Shown: positions 1-60,153 of the stretch, piece after piece
Layout of the letters: each line of letters opens with the position of its first letter
Position numbering within the stretch: position 1 is the stretch's first letter
From: Palaemon carinicauda
Taxonomy: Eukaryota > Arthropoda > Malacostraca > Decapoda > Palaemonidae
DNA length: 64,000 nucleotides
Reading direction: 5' to 3'
Assembly: GCF_036898095.1 (NCBI RefSeq)
Contig: NC_090746.1
Coordinates: 112,344,107 to 112,408,106, forward strand
The notes under the pieces: generated by a model
The model's input: only the letters and a program-made list of their open reading frames with translations
Told to the model about the DNA's origin: nothing
Database searches by the model: none
Position numbers and translations under genes: made by a program

Positions 1-360
1 GAGAGAAGATCGAGAGGGAGGCAGAGAATTATATGTTGAGATAAGATAAAGAATGATTTGGCGAGACCTTTGGTGGACGAGGATGCCTCTGATAAAAGTC
101 ATTGGAGAGGACCCATCAGGCAACCGACCCCTTAATGTAAGGATAATGGTGGTGAATAAGTTACCAATGATAAACTTTAATGTTCCTTAATAGAAGTTAG
201 ATTTAGCTTGAATAGTTCTCGGACGTGGTATATAATGGCAAACATCCTTTGTTGAACCATTTTGTAAACCACCTTTCTTGCCTAAACCGTGAGGCTTACC
301 CCCTTCCCCCCCCCCCAGAAAATCTTGACTTGTAAACCACGTTGCTCCATCTATTAAAGG
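1..360. other. Flanking DNA without a recognised feature
   Basis: A purine-rich opening and a short C-run near 300-316. No coding region or repeat that I recognise. Confidence 0.4.
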
Positions 361-364
361 GGCG

Positions 365-705
365 TTGCTCTTATTTACGTGCTGTGGTCGATGTGGTAAC
401 GTCCCTGCCTGGTGAACGCCAGATTGTGATTAGAGTCCCGCTCAGACTCGTTAGTTTCTTTGGTCGCTACATTCTCACCATCCTTGTGAGCTAAGGAAGG
501 GGGTTTGGTGGAGACTATAGGTCTATCTGCTGAGTCATCAGCAGCCATCGCTTGGCCCTCCTTGGTCCTAGCTTGGGTGGAGAGGCGGCTCGGGTGCTCA
601 CCATATGTAATATGGTCAGTCTCTAGGGCATTGTCGGACTTGATAGGGCAATATTACTGTCCCTTGCCTCTGCAATTCATGATTGGCCTTTAAACCTTTA
701 AATGG
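365..705 (+). mobile_element. tRNA-derived SINE-like element
   Basis: The left part (about 381-450) resembles a tRNA head: an A-box-like stretch around 389-402 (GATGTGGTAACG) followed by a B-box-like stretch around 427-440 (GATTAGAGTCCCGC). A roughly 250-bp non-tRNA body follows, ending in a duplicated CCTTTAAA motif near 690-705. I recall similar sequence as a common dispersed repeat in shrimp genomes but cannot confirm it here. The 62-codon open frame at 505-693 lies inside the element and is not a gene. Confidence 0.6.
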
Positions 706-1140
706 ATTAGCTTTTGTACCTCCATATAAAATTCAACTCGTATAGTCTTAGCAGGAGTGAATTAAAGCTTGAATTCAGAAGGCACTGGAATTTCTTTCAA
801 ATCCAAACTACAATAAGCCCATGCTTGTGCCAGTAGATTACAGCTTTAATAATAAATATGCATTTTTTATGAAACTTTTTATGCAATAGTCATAAGAATC
901 AATGATTTGTAAATGCAAGCTACAGTCCACTCCTTCCAGTCTCTGCCTGTATGGACAGTTCTGTGTTGAATGAGTTAAGTCAAAGGTACTTTAATGCAAT
1001 CCAGCAAAAAAATGAAAAGAAAATAGTAGTGGCCTAAATTTCATACCAATAGTCTAGGCCGGGTCAGGCATTGCATATGTAAATTATTGGTGAATGAAAT
1101 GCCCGTTTGGGTAATGATAATATTTGCTACATCAAAACAT

Positions 1141-1212
<72 letters not shown>

Positions 1213-1644
1213 CTCGGAAATCTGTGCCTCTTAAACTTAATCATTTTTTTTATGATGAATCATGACATATTCCATTTTTTCATTTTCATTGTTGTAATAT
1301 TATTTCATCACCAAAACTTATTTTGGATTTCAAGGTTTTTTTTTTTTGCATGTTATTACAAGAATGTGACTAGGATATTAATTCTATTTTTTAGCATATT
1401 TTCTGCTGGGATCCCAATCTACTCTTTTAGTTATGGTCTCCCTTTTTGCCTAATTTACCTTTAAAGACGTTAAAGCTAGATGATGACCCATGCACTTGTG
1501 ATGCTCGGTAATTTTCTTATCATTATGAACTTGTTCTGTAATTCAGTTGGAGTTTTGAAAAATAATAAAAAAAGAATATGCATTACTTTCTTAAAACGGT
1601 AATTGTATTAAGTTTTTACAGTTTGTATATGAGAGATTTATTTT
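706..1644. other. Non-coding flank with a (TG)n tract
   Basis: AT-rich sequence. The only structured part is the dinucleotide tract at 1145-1207. Short open frames on either side are low-complexity translations. Confidence 0.4.
1145..1207. repeat. (TG)n microsatellite
   Basis: About 31 uninterrupted TG units. The minus-strand frame through it reads as a Thr-His repeat and is not a protein. Confidence 0.97.
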
Positions 1645-1776
1645 AATGTTGATATTGTTCTTAAAATTCTCTTGTAGGTTATTCCCTGGTTTCCTTTCCT
1701 CATTGGGCTATTTTTCCCTGTTGGAGCCCATGGGATTATAGCATCTTGCTTTTCCAACTGGGGATGTAGCTTAGCA

Positions 1777-1826
<50 letters not shown>
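1645..1826 (+). mobile_element. Short interspersed repeat with (AAT)n tail, copy 1
   Basis: The segment with GGGCTATTTTTCCCTG and GTAGCTTAGC, followed by about 16 AAT units (1777-1826), recurs at 49050-49197 in the same orientation and at 63562-63760 inverted. Three homologous copies, each joined to a triplet-repeat tract at the same end, indicate a dispersed retroposed element. Confidence 0.65.
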
Positions 1827-1827
<1 letters not shown>

Positions 1828-1913
1828 GGGCTTCGGTTAGATTTCGCCAGTCGTGTCTTATCTTGAGCTTTTAATTCAATACTTCCCCACTCCTCATCTA
1901 CTTCACGGTTCAT
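1827..1913 (-). mobile_element. Decayed non-LTR retrotransposon 3' end
   Basis: On the minus strand this matches the tail of the fragment at 37528-37646: both contain IELKAQD followed by the bases for the WRNLTEA region. Here a small indel breaks the reading frame before that motif. The fragment abuts the (AAT)n tract of the neighbouring interspersed repeat. Confidence 0.45.
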
Positions 1914-3784
1914 AGTCCTCAGCTATGTAGGCCTAGGTCTTCCAACTCTTCTACTGCCTTGTGGAGCCTATATCTTATTTTGATATTTTCATAAGATTAA
2001 GCTTAAATGATAATGTGACTACTTGGCTTCAATTTTTCCTTGATTTCAGAATTATAAATTCCCAGCATTTAAATCTGTTTAGAACCAAGATACTCGAGTT
2101 TTGTGCATTTGAAGGAACTGCCTTCCTTCACAAAGATACACTTTTACCCTTTTCTAAAATTAACCCCGCCCCCTTCGTCACTAGTCAAGTCGTGCCAAGG
2201 GAGGGTCGAATGAAGTGGCACATGGGACCATGAGGCGAGGGAACTAATATTTATCACCTAGAGATATTTTTGATTTCATGGTGCCATTCTGGTCGTCGCC
2301 AGATCTCTATTCTTATATATTTTCTATTAATGAAACCTGGTTTTAGAATTATCTGGATTTATTTGCAGTGTCCAAGAACACATTTCTGATTTACTGAAAG
2401 TTTGTAGCTCTACCTTCAGAATGTGTAAAAGATTTCTTGAATTATTGATTGAAGTGTTGAAGTTTTTTGGATTATTGTTGATACATATATCATATATATA
2501 GGACTTTCAATTTCTTCTTTTTCTTTTTATGTATAATAACTGTCAGCCTTTTTCATGAATGGCTGATTCAATTGTTTACTTTCTGCCTTTGTTTTTGACA
2601 AAGATATATAGGACTCTCAAAGTTTTTTTTTGTATAATACTTGATAATTTTTTATTCAGGATTTTTTTCCATGGAAAAGATCAAGTCATATAATAATACA
2701 CATACAGAGAGTGGATAATAAAATGAAGTTATTCCCAGCCATGCATTTATTAATACAATATATTCCATATATAGATCCATACATACAGAGACGTTTGTAG
2801 TACACAAGGAACTAAGGTTTATTAATGTGGTCTTTGCTAACCTAACCAAAAGTGCAGGAAAATCAACATAATCCACACATTAGTGTCTCTCCCTTGTCTG
2901 CTAGAAAAATTGACGAAATGTCTCAACAAAAATACAATTAGAAAAGGATAAATAACTTAGTGAAAGGGTCCATTTGAACGTTTAACAGCAACATGTTATC
3001 GAGGGTAGGTTCAATTCGAAGCAAACGTTTCCCTCGTACGTTTAAGCCCCCATCGACGGATTTCCGTTGTCAATTTGAGAAGTTCTCTGTCTGGAAGAAC
3101 CTTCGGTAGCGCTAGATGGATAGAAAGTATTTCGTAAGAGAGAAGAAAGTGGATGGAGTCGTTTCGTCCTCACTCTCTGAAAGGGATCTTCTACGTTTGT
3201 TTTGGTCGTCTCATCTTTAACGTTTGTTTTGATCGTCTCAGTCACGAGTTCGTTGATTGATTGGCTGGTACAGGAGGGACACCCCGAAGAGCTAAGCTTG
3301 ATGGGAAGGAAAGTGAAAGAATAGTCGACCCTTCCGTTCCATTATTTTGGGCTGTTGTTGTCGTTGTTGTTTTGTTTGTGTGTCTGACTTAATATTTTTT
3401 TTCTCAAAACGTTTTCCAGTTCTCTCGCCGTTCAGAAGAAGGAATGTGTGCAGCTTCTTTCTTCTTTTCAGGAGGAAATGAATTAAAGGGTGACAGTCCA
3501 TGACACGATCATTTCCCGTGAAACCTTGCTCTTCTCCTTGTTGTACTACAAGAAACTCGGCCATTAAAGTAACGATTATTATATAAAGGTACAACAAAAA
3601 AATATAGAAAAAAAAAAAGAAGGAAGGAGTTGGGGAAAGTTAATAGACTGGAGACGTCGAGAGGGTAAATTTGATTGTGTCCGACAATTGTCTAATATAT
3701 TTGGGGGTATTGCCGATGAAAATAATGATTTTTTAATCCCCTATCTCTCTTTAACAGTCGTTAAGCGTTGTCGTTGTCCATACG
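1914..3784 (-). other. Probable Mhc 3' UTR passing into intergenic DNA
   Basis: This lies directly downstream of the last coding exon on the minus strand. Minus-strand AATAAA signals occur at 2818-2823 and 2746-2751, and an ATTAAA near 3731-3736. Any could be used, and I cannot choose between them. Open frames here are short, with no recognisable domain. Confidence 0.35.
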
Positions 3785-50982
<47,198 letters not shown>

Positions 50983-51084
50983 GGTTGTTGTTGTTGTTGT
51001 TGGTGTTTAGAAGTTTGGAGTTGAGACAGTCGAAGTCAGGTCAGACACACAAGGGCACGCCAGAACAGCCCTGGAACTTCCTGT

Positions 51085-51660
51085 GGGAGAAGGAACGAGA
51101 GTAGGTTTAAAGGTTATTCTCTATGATAAATACCGTGATTACACAGAGTTTTTGTTCTGCAAATGTGTTTTCTTCAAGTGTTAGTATTGTATGAACGAGC
51201 AACAGGTTTAAAGGTTATTCTTTAATGATAAATCTCCGGATTACAAAGAGTTACTTGGGTAAATATATTATTCTGCGAATGTGTTTTCTTCTAGTGTGAT
51301 TGTCTGAGGCAGGAGAGACAGGTTTAAAGGTTATTCTCTAATGATAATTCTCGGGATTACACAGAGTTACTTGGGTAATATATTGTTCTGCGAATGTGTT
51401 TTCCTCAAGTATTTGTATTGGAGGAGCGAAGGACAGATTCAAAGGTTACTCTTTAATGATAAATCTCGGGATTACACAGAGTTACTTTGGATAATATATT
51501 GTTCTGCAAATGTGTTTTCTTCAAGTTTTAGTATTGGAGGAACGAGAGATGGGTTTAAAGGTAATTCTTTGATAATAGAGCTTATGAATACAAATTGTTA
51601 CTTTGGTAATATATTGTACTGCAAATAGGCTTTATCCAAGTGTATTTGAAAAATGTATCG
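51085..51660. repeat. 115-bp tandem repeat upstream of exon 2, about 5 copies
   Basis: GGTTTAAAGGTTATTCT recurs at 51104, 51205, 51321, 51436 and 51552 (spacing 101-116 bp), each with a GATTACACAGAGTTACTTGG stretch and a TATTGTTCTGCGAATGTGTT stretch. Lies in intron 1 and reaches to within a few bases of the exon 2 acceptor. Confidence 0.93.
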
Positions 51661-53248
51661 GTTGAAAAGTTCCAGCAATTTCCATATATTCTTATACTAG
51701 TGTATCCGAACCGTCAAAAATGATGTCTGAATATTTAGAAGGATATGCACACTCACACTCACACACATATTCAACCCTTCCCACTCCCTCTCCCTTTCCT
51801 AATTATAGCCCGCTGTTTCGGCAATTTGTGTGAGAGAGTGTAATTTCCGAGTGTACCTCTCGATGTATGCGCTCTCACCAGGGTATGACTACTACTTCTT
51901 TTCCCTGAGCGTAATAGAAAAGAAATATTTATATATTTATATATTTGAATATATATTCAGACACTTTCTTTTTATTGTATAGGGGAGAGTTATATAAGAT
52001 CAAGAAACTTAGTTTGAGTAAATGTACGGTATATTTTCAATTGCTTCCTTTGTTTGGGATGGGACTATCCTCATCAAAATGTGAGAGGTAGTAATTAAGA
52101 TTCACAGACCGTCTCGATGTATTCATTTACGAAGCAATGAATGAAGTATTTACATATCAATCGGTTTCCAAATACAGTATATAGTACATGTTCACATATT
52201 TTATACGTTGTTCAAGTCATCTCACTCAAACTATGCGTTGTTAAAGTCATCTGACTCAAACCAACTAGATTCTTTTTCATTTGTACACTGTGAGAAATCC
52301 TTAATTTTAATCGGAAATTCTCCGTAAACATATAGTTCTAAGCCATATTTCAGTAAAATATAGGCGACCGTAATTTTTACCCTACTTTGTTATTATCGAA
52401 ATCTATTATCATTTTGTCTTTACACTTCGGAATACGTACACTTCAAAATTTACAACTGCAATTGGTACAAAGCTTTCATGTTAGTGATATAAACTGTCCT
52501 GTGCTATAAAGTAAATGGTGAAACCAAAATATTAGATAAATACTGATTGCGGAAGGTAAACGACATCGATTGCCCTAAGCAATTGCAATGGCAATCAATC
52601 AGTCATTATGTAAAGAGGAGTTGATTTACGATTAATTTTTCAATATTCAAGAAGACCACATTTTTGAAGTTATAACCAGAAAGACTTTCTGGTTATAAAG
52701 GATTCCAGGCAGAAATCCTTTATTTAATTCAATATATGACCTTTAGTGCCATGAAACATGCCCTCTTCATTCCTATTAATAAACTTTCATTAATCTCAAT
52801 TGAATCATATCTTTTTTCATATATATTTCATGAGACCAGTAAAATCCCTCTATATGCGTACACTTTCTTTGCGATTTGATGAAATGCTTAAATCTCCGTT
52901 GATTTGGTTACATGCTACTTGTTACCGATTAATTCAAGGAAATTTGCGATTTGAATTCCAGACTATTTGATTATATCAAGCGGTGGCGATTATTATGACC
53001 TATGGTGATTTCAATTCGTTCGCGATGTGATTCTGCTTGCAAACGCACAAGCATGCATGAACACACGTTTGATTGCATATGAATTTTACCCAAGAAATGT
53101 TCGCTATGTTTCGCTTGTATCAATGTTCACAGTTTCACCTATTTCTATATCACTACATATCACTGTGCAGCCTTATTGGCCATAGGGTGAGGGCTTTGTA
53201 CATTCTTTTCTCTGTTTGTACAATGAATAAGTTCACACATATATAATT

Positions 53249-53309
<61 letters not shown>

Positions 53310-53575
53310 TATATATATATATATATGTGTGTATGTGTTTCCTCATGAACACGAGTGACACCAAAGGCTAAATAAGTTCACCACTGTACTGGCTATAACT
53401 ATGACCTCAAGCACTTGCATAAAACTAATTTAATCTTTTGAACACGTCCCTATGAACTAGTTTATTGCCTTTCTTTTAACGAAAAACGGCAGCGAAAACA
53501 AAATCCTTAAAAGGCTATGTAAATAGGAAACACAAACAGATGCTGACGACAATTGCCCTACCTTCTCCCTTTACC
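51661..53575. other. Intron 1, middle part
   Basis: AT-rich, with a TA tract at 53250-53306 and a TG patch to 53335. A CAGCAG|GTAAAG donor-like site on the minus strand near 53570-53577 could end another first exon, but no TATA-like box precedes it. Confidence 0.45.
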
Positions 53576-55178
53576 TGCTGGCGGAGAACTAGAGACGAGA
53601 ATCTGGGTGTGGTTCTAAATTAGCCACCCCATGGACAAGGGGGAAGCTGGGTTAGGGTGGGAGATGGGCTTAAATTCTGGGTGGGTGGGTGGGTTGGTGG
53701 GTGGATGAATGAGTGGGCAGGAGGTGGAGCCAAGTGTACTGAGCCACTGGATGATAGGTGGGTGAAGTGCCACGTAGAGGGGACAGAAAGGGAGACTTGG
53801 CACCCAGGTGCCCAAGATAGAGAGCGGGACGTCGAAGTTGTTATTTATATGAGGAGGTTTTTTTTCTCTCTTTTTATTTTCTTTCCTTAACTTCGCAGGT
53901 GCCTCTGGCTTTCCATCCAAGTCAGCTGCTCAGGCGGATGACTGATTTTGATGTCCCCTAAGTGTTTGCTAGACGCGAGATGGCCCTCGTTTCTCTCTCC
54001 TTTTTCCACCTGTTTTGGCAAAACTCAGCCAGCTGACGTTGGAAATATTTTGGGATTTTGGGAACGGCGTCTGTGTTTTGTCTTTGTAAAATCACTAATT
54101 GTGAGCAGTTAATTCTTTCGGTTATGTGGCTACGCAATCATTTGATAAAGGAGGGTCATGTTATGGGACATTGTAGTCGTGACTGTTTAACAAAAAATAT
54201 GTAAGTGATGATTCATTATCCAAGATGATCAGTGGGTTTCGTAAGTCATTTTTTTTTTTGCACCAGAGAATGTAATTCATTATTTCTTTTTAAAATTCTT
54301 CACATAAGAAATCGACAATGTGGTAAAAAATGTAATGAAATTACTTTCTCTCATATCTCTGACTCACCAACAGCTCTGTCACATTAAGAAGTGACAAGCT
54401 AAGCATTCAATCATGTAACCCCCAGGTACGAGAGTGCGTCTTATCCCTACAGAATTGGCAAGGCTGCCTGTCAGATATGCACGTATTCGAGTACGTGAGA
54501 CTAATGGTGTCTTTAACACTAAAGTGACACAAGGAATGGGTTTAGTGGCACATAATCGTTTAGCGTAGTGTAGTAGAAAATGAGATCATTGGGAGATTTT
54601 GATTGGGAGTTCATTCGAAATCGATATTAAGGATTGTTTCGATATTTCGTATTGATGGAAGAAATTGTATTTTAAAAGGGAAATATGTAACCTATATGGT
54701 TGAAGAATCCAAAGATTTTATATGCTATTGACCAATCCTTGTCTTAATAAGGGCATCTCTTTTTATTTTAATTACGTTGTAAGAATTTAGCTGTGTTTTT
54801 TTTTTTTCAGAGATATATGAGCATTACAGATGTATAGATTCAGTGTTTTAGCCTTCTATATCTTGGAAATAAGAAGAAAAATTATGCTGTATTGTTTCTG
54901 AGAAATAACCGAGACCAACTAAAATGTGTATCCATTGCCCACTCCTGTATTTTGTCTGGGTGGACCGGAAAAGGCTTGGCGTGTATCTAACAGAAACGCA
55001 GTTTCCACATGAACAAAATCACTATAAATCCTTCGTAGAGGGAGACACAGCTCCCGGAAGATTTAAAAAAAAAAAAATATCACACACACACACTGGAACT
55101 TCTCAAGTTTATCCGACACGGATTCCCCCACCCAATGTCCCTGGCAACAAAGAAACGAAAACTATACCTTGCACTTAC
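53576..55178. other. Intron 1, 5' part
   Basis: G-rich GGGTGGGTGG patch near 53678-53735 and T-rich stretches. No recognised gene. If the exon 1 call is right this is the start of intron 1, where insect Mhc genes carry muscle enhancers. Confidence 0.4.
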
Positions 55179-55350
55179 ACGAGCGATTGCTGTTCTGTCC
55201 GGAACAGCGAGGTGTGATCCCTTTATGTACCAACTGCAATGTGATCCTGTATCAGCCTCGCGGTGCCTAGACGGTTTGCTATCTCGTTCGTGATTGGCAG
55301 CTGCTTTTTTCGGAATACGCCTTTTGTGCCCCGCCTAACCAATCAGAGAG
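55179..55350 (-). promoter_or_regulatory. Mhc: Putative Mhc promoter and short non-coding exon 1
   Basis: On the minus strand: a GC-box-like CCCCGCC (plus strand, 55329-55335), an inverted CCAAT (plus strand 55339-55343), a CCAAT at 55297-55293 beside an E-box CAGCTG (55298-55303), then a TATA-like TACATAAAGGG at about 55229-55219. A near-perfect donor CGT|GTAAGT follows at 55179-55178. A start roughly 25-30 nt after the TATA element would leave a 5' UTR exon of only about 20 nt, which is unusually short. The arrangement is suggestive, not proven. Confidence 0.4.
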
Positions 55351-55870
55351 CTCGTTCTATGGATGTAGCATATGGATATCTTTTTCTCCGGGTGACGTAG
55401 CGCCTTCTGCCTTTTTCGGTGGGTGGAGTGGGTGTTTGAGCCAAGAATCTAGGTTGGAGATTGTGGCTCCGTGGGGAGGGAGGATGTGGGGATGGGAAGG
55501 GGGATAAAGGAGAGTTTGGGGTTGTTTCTAAAAGGGACTCGTCTTTTGCCGGTGCTCCCAAGGGAAGCAAACTTATCTGCATCATTAAGCGTCAACGTCA
55601 GTTCAGCCAAAATCAGCCGGTTTACCCTTCAGTTCAGCGATGAAATTCCTGAGTCTGATCAACAGATACTGGATTTTCCCTTTTTATTTCTTTAAGAAAG
55701 ATATTTTACAGATATGGCTTATTATATTTAAGATACTTGGTAACGGATCGTTCTAGATTGTGATTGAATAGCTACATAAATAAGTAAAAAAAATTAAATT
55801 TACTAGAAAAAACTGTCAATCTGTTATTCCTGTGAAGAAATTGGTGATTAAATTGACACTGCTTATTTGT
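55351..55870. other. Upstream flank, no recognised feature
   Basis: GC-mixed then AT-rich. Short frames on both strands have no recognisable content. Confidence 0.4.
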
Positions 55871-55884
55871 ATATCCGAAATTAA

Positions 55885-58800
55885 GAATTTTATGAGTACT
55901 GTCAAATCTACTATAAGAGAGCCTGTATTGAGAATTTACGCGTACTGTCAAATATACCAGAAGAGAGTCTGTATTGAGAATTTTACGAATACTGTCAAAT
56001 CCACAGGAAGAGAGCCTGTATTGAGAATTTTACGAATACTGTCAAATCCACAGGAAGAGAGCCTGTATTGAGAATTTTACCAGTACTGTCAAATCTAAAG
56101 GAAGAGAGCCTGTATTGAGAATTTTACGAGTACTGTCAAATCTAAAGGAAGAGAGTCTGTATTGAGAATTTTAAGAGCACTATGAAATCTACAGAAAGAG
56201 TCTGTATTGAGAATTTTACGAGTACTGTCAAATCTAAAGGAAGAGAGTCTGTATTGAGAATTTTAAGAGCACTATCAAATCTACAGAAAGAGTCTGTATT
56301 GAGAATTTTACGAGTACTGTCAAATCTAAAGGAAGAGAGCCTGTATTGGGAATTTTACGAGTAGTGTCAAATCTACCGGAAGACAGACTGTATTAAGAAT
56401 TTTAAGAGTACTGTTAAATCTGATGGAAGAGAGCCTGTATTGAGAATTTTACGAGTGCTGTCAAACCTTCAGGAAGAGAGCCTGTATTGAGAATTTTACG
56501 AGTGCTGTCAAACCTTCAGGAAGATAGCCTGTATTGATAATTTTACGAGTGCTGTCAAACCTTCAGGAAGAGAGCCTGTATTGAGAATTTTACGAGTGCT
56601 GTCAAACCTTCAGGAAGAGAGCCTGTATTGATAATTTTACGAGTGCTGTCAAACCTTCAGGAAGAGAGCCTGTATTGATAATTTTACGAGTGCTGTCAAA
56701 ACTTCAGGAAGAGAGCCTGTATTGATAATTTTACGAGTGCTGTCAAACCTTCAGGAAGAGAGCCTGTATTGATAATTTTACGAGTGCTGTCAAACCTTCA
56801 GGAAGAGAGCCTGTATTGATAATTTTACGAGTAGAGTACTGTCAAATCTGAAGGAAGAGATCCTATATTGAGAATTTTGCGAGTACTGTCAAATCTACAG
56901 AAAGAGCCTGTATTGAGAATTTTATGAGTACTTTCAAATCAATAGGAAGAGAGCCTGTATTGAGAATTTTACGAGTAATGTCAAATCTATAGGAGGAGAG
57001 CTTTTATTAAGAATTTTATGGGTACTGTCAAATCTAAAGGAAGAGAGCCTGTATTGAATTTTACGAGTGCTTTCAAATACGTAGGAAGAGAGCCTGTATT
57101 GAGAAAATTTATGAGTATCATTAAATCCACGAAGAGATCCTGTATTGAGAAAATTTATGAGTATCATTAAATCCACGAAGAGAGCCTGTATTGAGAATTT
57201 TACGAGTGCTGTTAAATCTACAGGAAGAGAGCCTTTATTGAGAATTTTACGAGTAATGTCAAATCTACAGGAAGAGAGCTTGCATTGAGAATTTTACGAG
57301 TAATGTCAAACCTACAGGAAGAGAGCTTGTATTGAGAATTTTACGAGTAATGTCAAATCTACAGGAAGAGAGCTTGCATTGAGAATTTTACGAGTAATGT
57401 CAAACCTACAGGAAGAGAGCTTGTATTGAGAATTTTACGAGTAATGTCAAATCTACAGGAAGAGAGCTTGCATTGAGAATTTTACGAGTAATGTCAAACC
57501 TACAGGAAGAGAGCTTGTATTGAGAATTTTACGAGTAATGTCAAATCTACAGGAAGAGAGCTTGCATTGAGAATTTTACGAGTAATGTCAAACCTACAGG
57601 AAGAGAGCTTGTATTGAGAATTTTACGAGTAATGTCAAATCTACAGGAAGAGAGCTTGCATTGAGAATTTTACGAGTAATGTCAAACCTACAGGAAGAGA
57701 GCTTGTATTGAGAATTTTACGAGTAATGTCAAATCTACAGGAAGAGAGCTTGCATTGAGAATTTTACGAGTAATGTCAAATCTACAGGAAGAGAGCTTGC
57801 TTTGAGAATTTTACGAGTGATGTCAAACCTACAGGAAGAGAGCTTGCATTGAGAATTTTACGAGTAATGTCAAACCTACAGGAAGAGAGCTTGTATTGAG
57901 AATTTTACGAGTAATGTCAAATCTACAGGAAGAGAGCTTGCATTGAGAATTTTACGAGTAATGTCAAATCTACAGGAAGAGAGCTTGCTTTGAGAATTTT
58001 ACGAGTAATGTCAAACCTACAGGAAGAGAGCTTGTATTGAGAATTTTACGAGTGATGTCAAACCTACAGGAAGAGAGCTTGTATTGAGAATTTTACGAGT
58101 AATGTCAAATCTACAGGAAGAGAGCCTGTATTGAATTTTACGAGTGCTTTCAAATACGTAGGAAGAGAGCCTGTATTGAGAAAATTTATGAGTATCATTA
58201 AATCCACAGGAAGAGAGCCTGTATTGAGAATTTTACGAGTGCTGTTAAATCTACAGGAAGAGAGCCTTTGTTGAGAATTTTACGAGTACTATAAATTCCA
58301 CGTAAAGAGAGCCTGTATTGAGAATTTTATGAGTACTGTCAAATCTACAGGAGGAGAGCCTGTATGGAGAATTTTACGGGTACTGTCAAATCTAAAGGAA
58401 GAGAGCATGTATTGAGAATTTTACGAGTACTGTCAAATCCACAGGAAGATAGCCTGTATTGAGAATTTTACGAGTACTATCAATTCTAAAGGAAGAGAGC
58501 CTGTATTGATGATTTTACGAGTACTGTCAAATCTACAGGAAGAGAGCTTGCATTGAGAATTTTACGAGTGCTTTAAAACCTTCAGGAAGAGAGCCTGTAT
58601 TGAGAATTTTACGAGTACTGTCAAATCTGAAGGAAGAGATCCTGTATTGAGAATTTTACGAGTACTGTCAAATCCACAGGAAGATAGCCTGTATTGATAA
58701 TTTTACGAGTACTGTCAATTCTAAAGGAAGAGAGCCTGTATTGATGATTTTACGAGTGCTGTCAAACCTTCAGGAAGAGAGCCTGTATTGAGAATTTTAC

Positions 58801-59270
58801 GAGTGCTGTCAAACCTTCAGGAAGAGAGTCTGTATTGATAATTTTACGAGTGCTGTCAAACCTTCAGGAAGAGAGCCTGTATTGAGAATTTTACGATTGA
58901 GAATTTTACGAGTACTATAAATTCCACGTGAAGAGAGCCTGTATTGAGAATTTTATGAGTACTGTCAAATCTACAGGAAGAGAGCCTTTATTGAGAATTT
59001 TACGAATAATGTCAAATCTACAGGAAGAGAGCCTTTATTGAGAATTTTACGAGCGCTGTCCAATCTAAAGGAAGAGAGCCTCTATTGAATTTTACGAGTG
59101 CTTTCAAATACGTAGGAAGCGAGTCTGTATTGAGAATTTTACGAGTAATGTCAAATCTACAGGAAGAGAGCTTGTATTGAATTTTACGAGTGCTTTCAAA
59201 TACGTAGGAAGCGAGCTTGTATTAAGAATTTTACGAGCGCTGTCCAATCTAAAGGAAGAGAGCCTCAGTA
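55885..59270. repeat. 47-bp satellite array, about 70 copies, partly 94-bp dimers
   Basis: The unit GAATTTTACGAGTAATGTCA with AATCTACAGGAAGAGAGCTT and GCATTGA is 47 bp long in the centre; flanking copies are diverged and sometimes 43-46 bp. Between about 57240 and 57770 two variants alternate strictly (AATCTACAGG…GCATTGA and AACCTACAGG…GTATTGA), making a 94-bp dimer. Another block near 56440-56830 is homogenised to AACCTTCAGG with TGATAATTTT. Short frames here are by-products. Confidence 0.96.
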
Positions 59271-59779
59271 TTGCCCTTGCTAAGATAACATGGCGTGGAT
59301 ACCAACTTGAGCTTCCCCAAGTTTAGATTGTTCCATTAGACGTCTGATATAAGAGATTCGTTGGATAGGTCTTATCTTTCTAGCTTTACATCTGCCAGTT
59401 AATGTTTTATCTGTCCGTATGTTGTCGTGTTTTTGTCTCTGTTTTTCTCTGTAAGTTTTTTATCGCCCAGTTATGACACCTTTTACATTCAGGTTTTAGG
59501 AGAATTAAGTCTAAATTTGGAGTGGCATTGCTTGATTTATCTATTTTTATTGTCTATTTCCCTTTTTGTTATATTTTCTTAAACTTACTCAATTTTTCCT
59601 TTTGGAAAGATGAAACCACAATGCGTCAATGAATCTCCAAAAGGAGATAAATGAAAGTTTATATAAAGTTCTTTAATTATATTGTGATTAATTGCAGAAT
59701 AGTTCCTATTTTACGAAAAATATGGATAGAGAGGCCATTGAGACTTGTAGCTAAACCAATACTTTATTTTTTTTTTTTT

Positions 59780-59865
<86 letters not shown>

Positions 59866-60085
59866 TGAAATCTTAGTTTCATTATATGATTTGAAAACAT
59901 ATAACGTATTTTGGTTAGCCATACCCAAGCTCTGATTTGTTCACCAAGATGTTTTTTAATCATTTGTATTAATACTATTAATAGTAATTGTAATCATGAA
60001 AACAAGCACTTATGAGTTTGATTTTAAACACCAAGTAAATGTGTAAATCTCCAAGATTACTGCAAAATATTATCACTGACCAAAA

Positions 60086-60153
<68 letters not shown>

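Noticed and set aside
505..693. 62-codon frame in the first kilobase
   Set aside because: Lies inside the SINE-like element body.
53560..53620. Alternative exon 1 donor CAGCAG|GTAAAG
   Set aside because: Good donor, but no TATA-like or CCAAT element upstream; kept only as a fallback to the 55.18-kb candidate.
55832..57176. Several short frames with repeated RILRVLSN or EPVLRI motifs
   Set aside because: They are read-outs of the 47-bp satellite, whose unit is not a multiple of three, so no stable protein repeat exists.
59751..59963. Minus-strand Leu-Ser repeat frame
   Set aside because: Pure (AG)n microsatellite translation.
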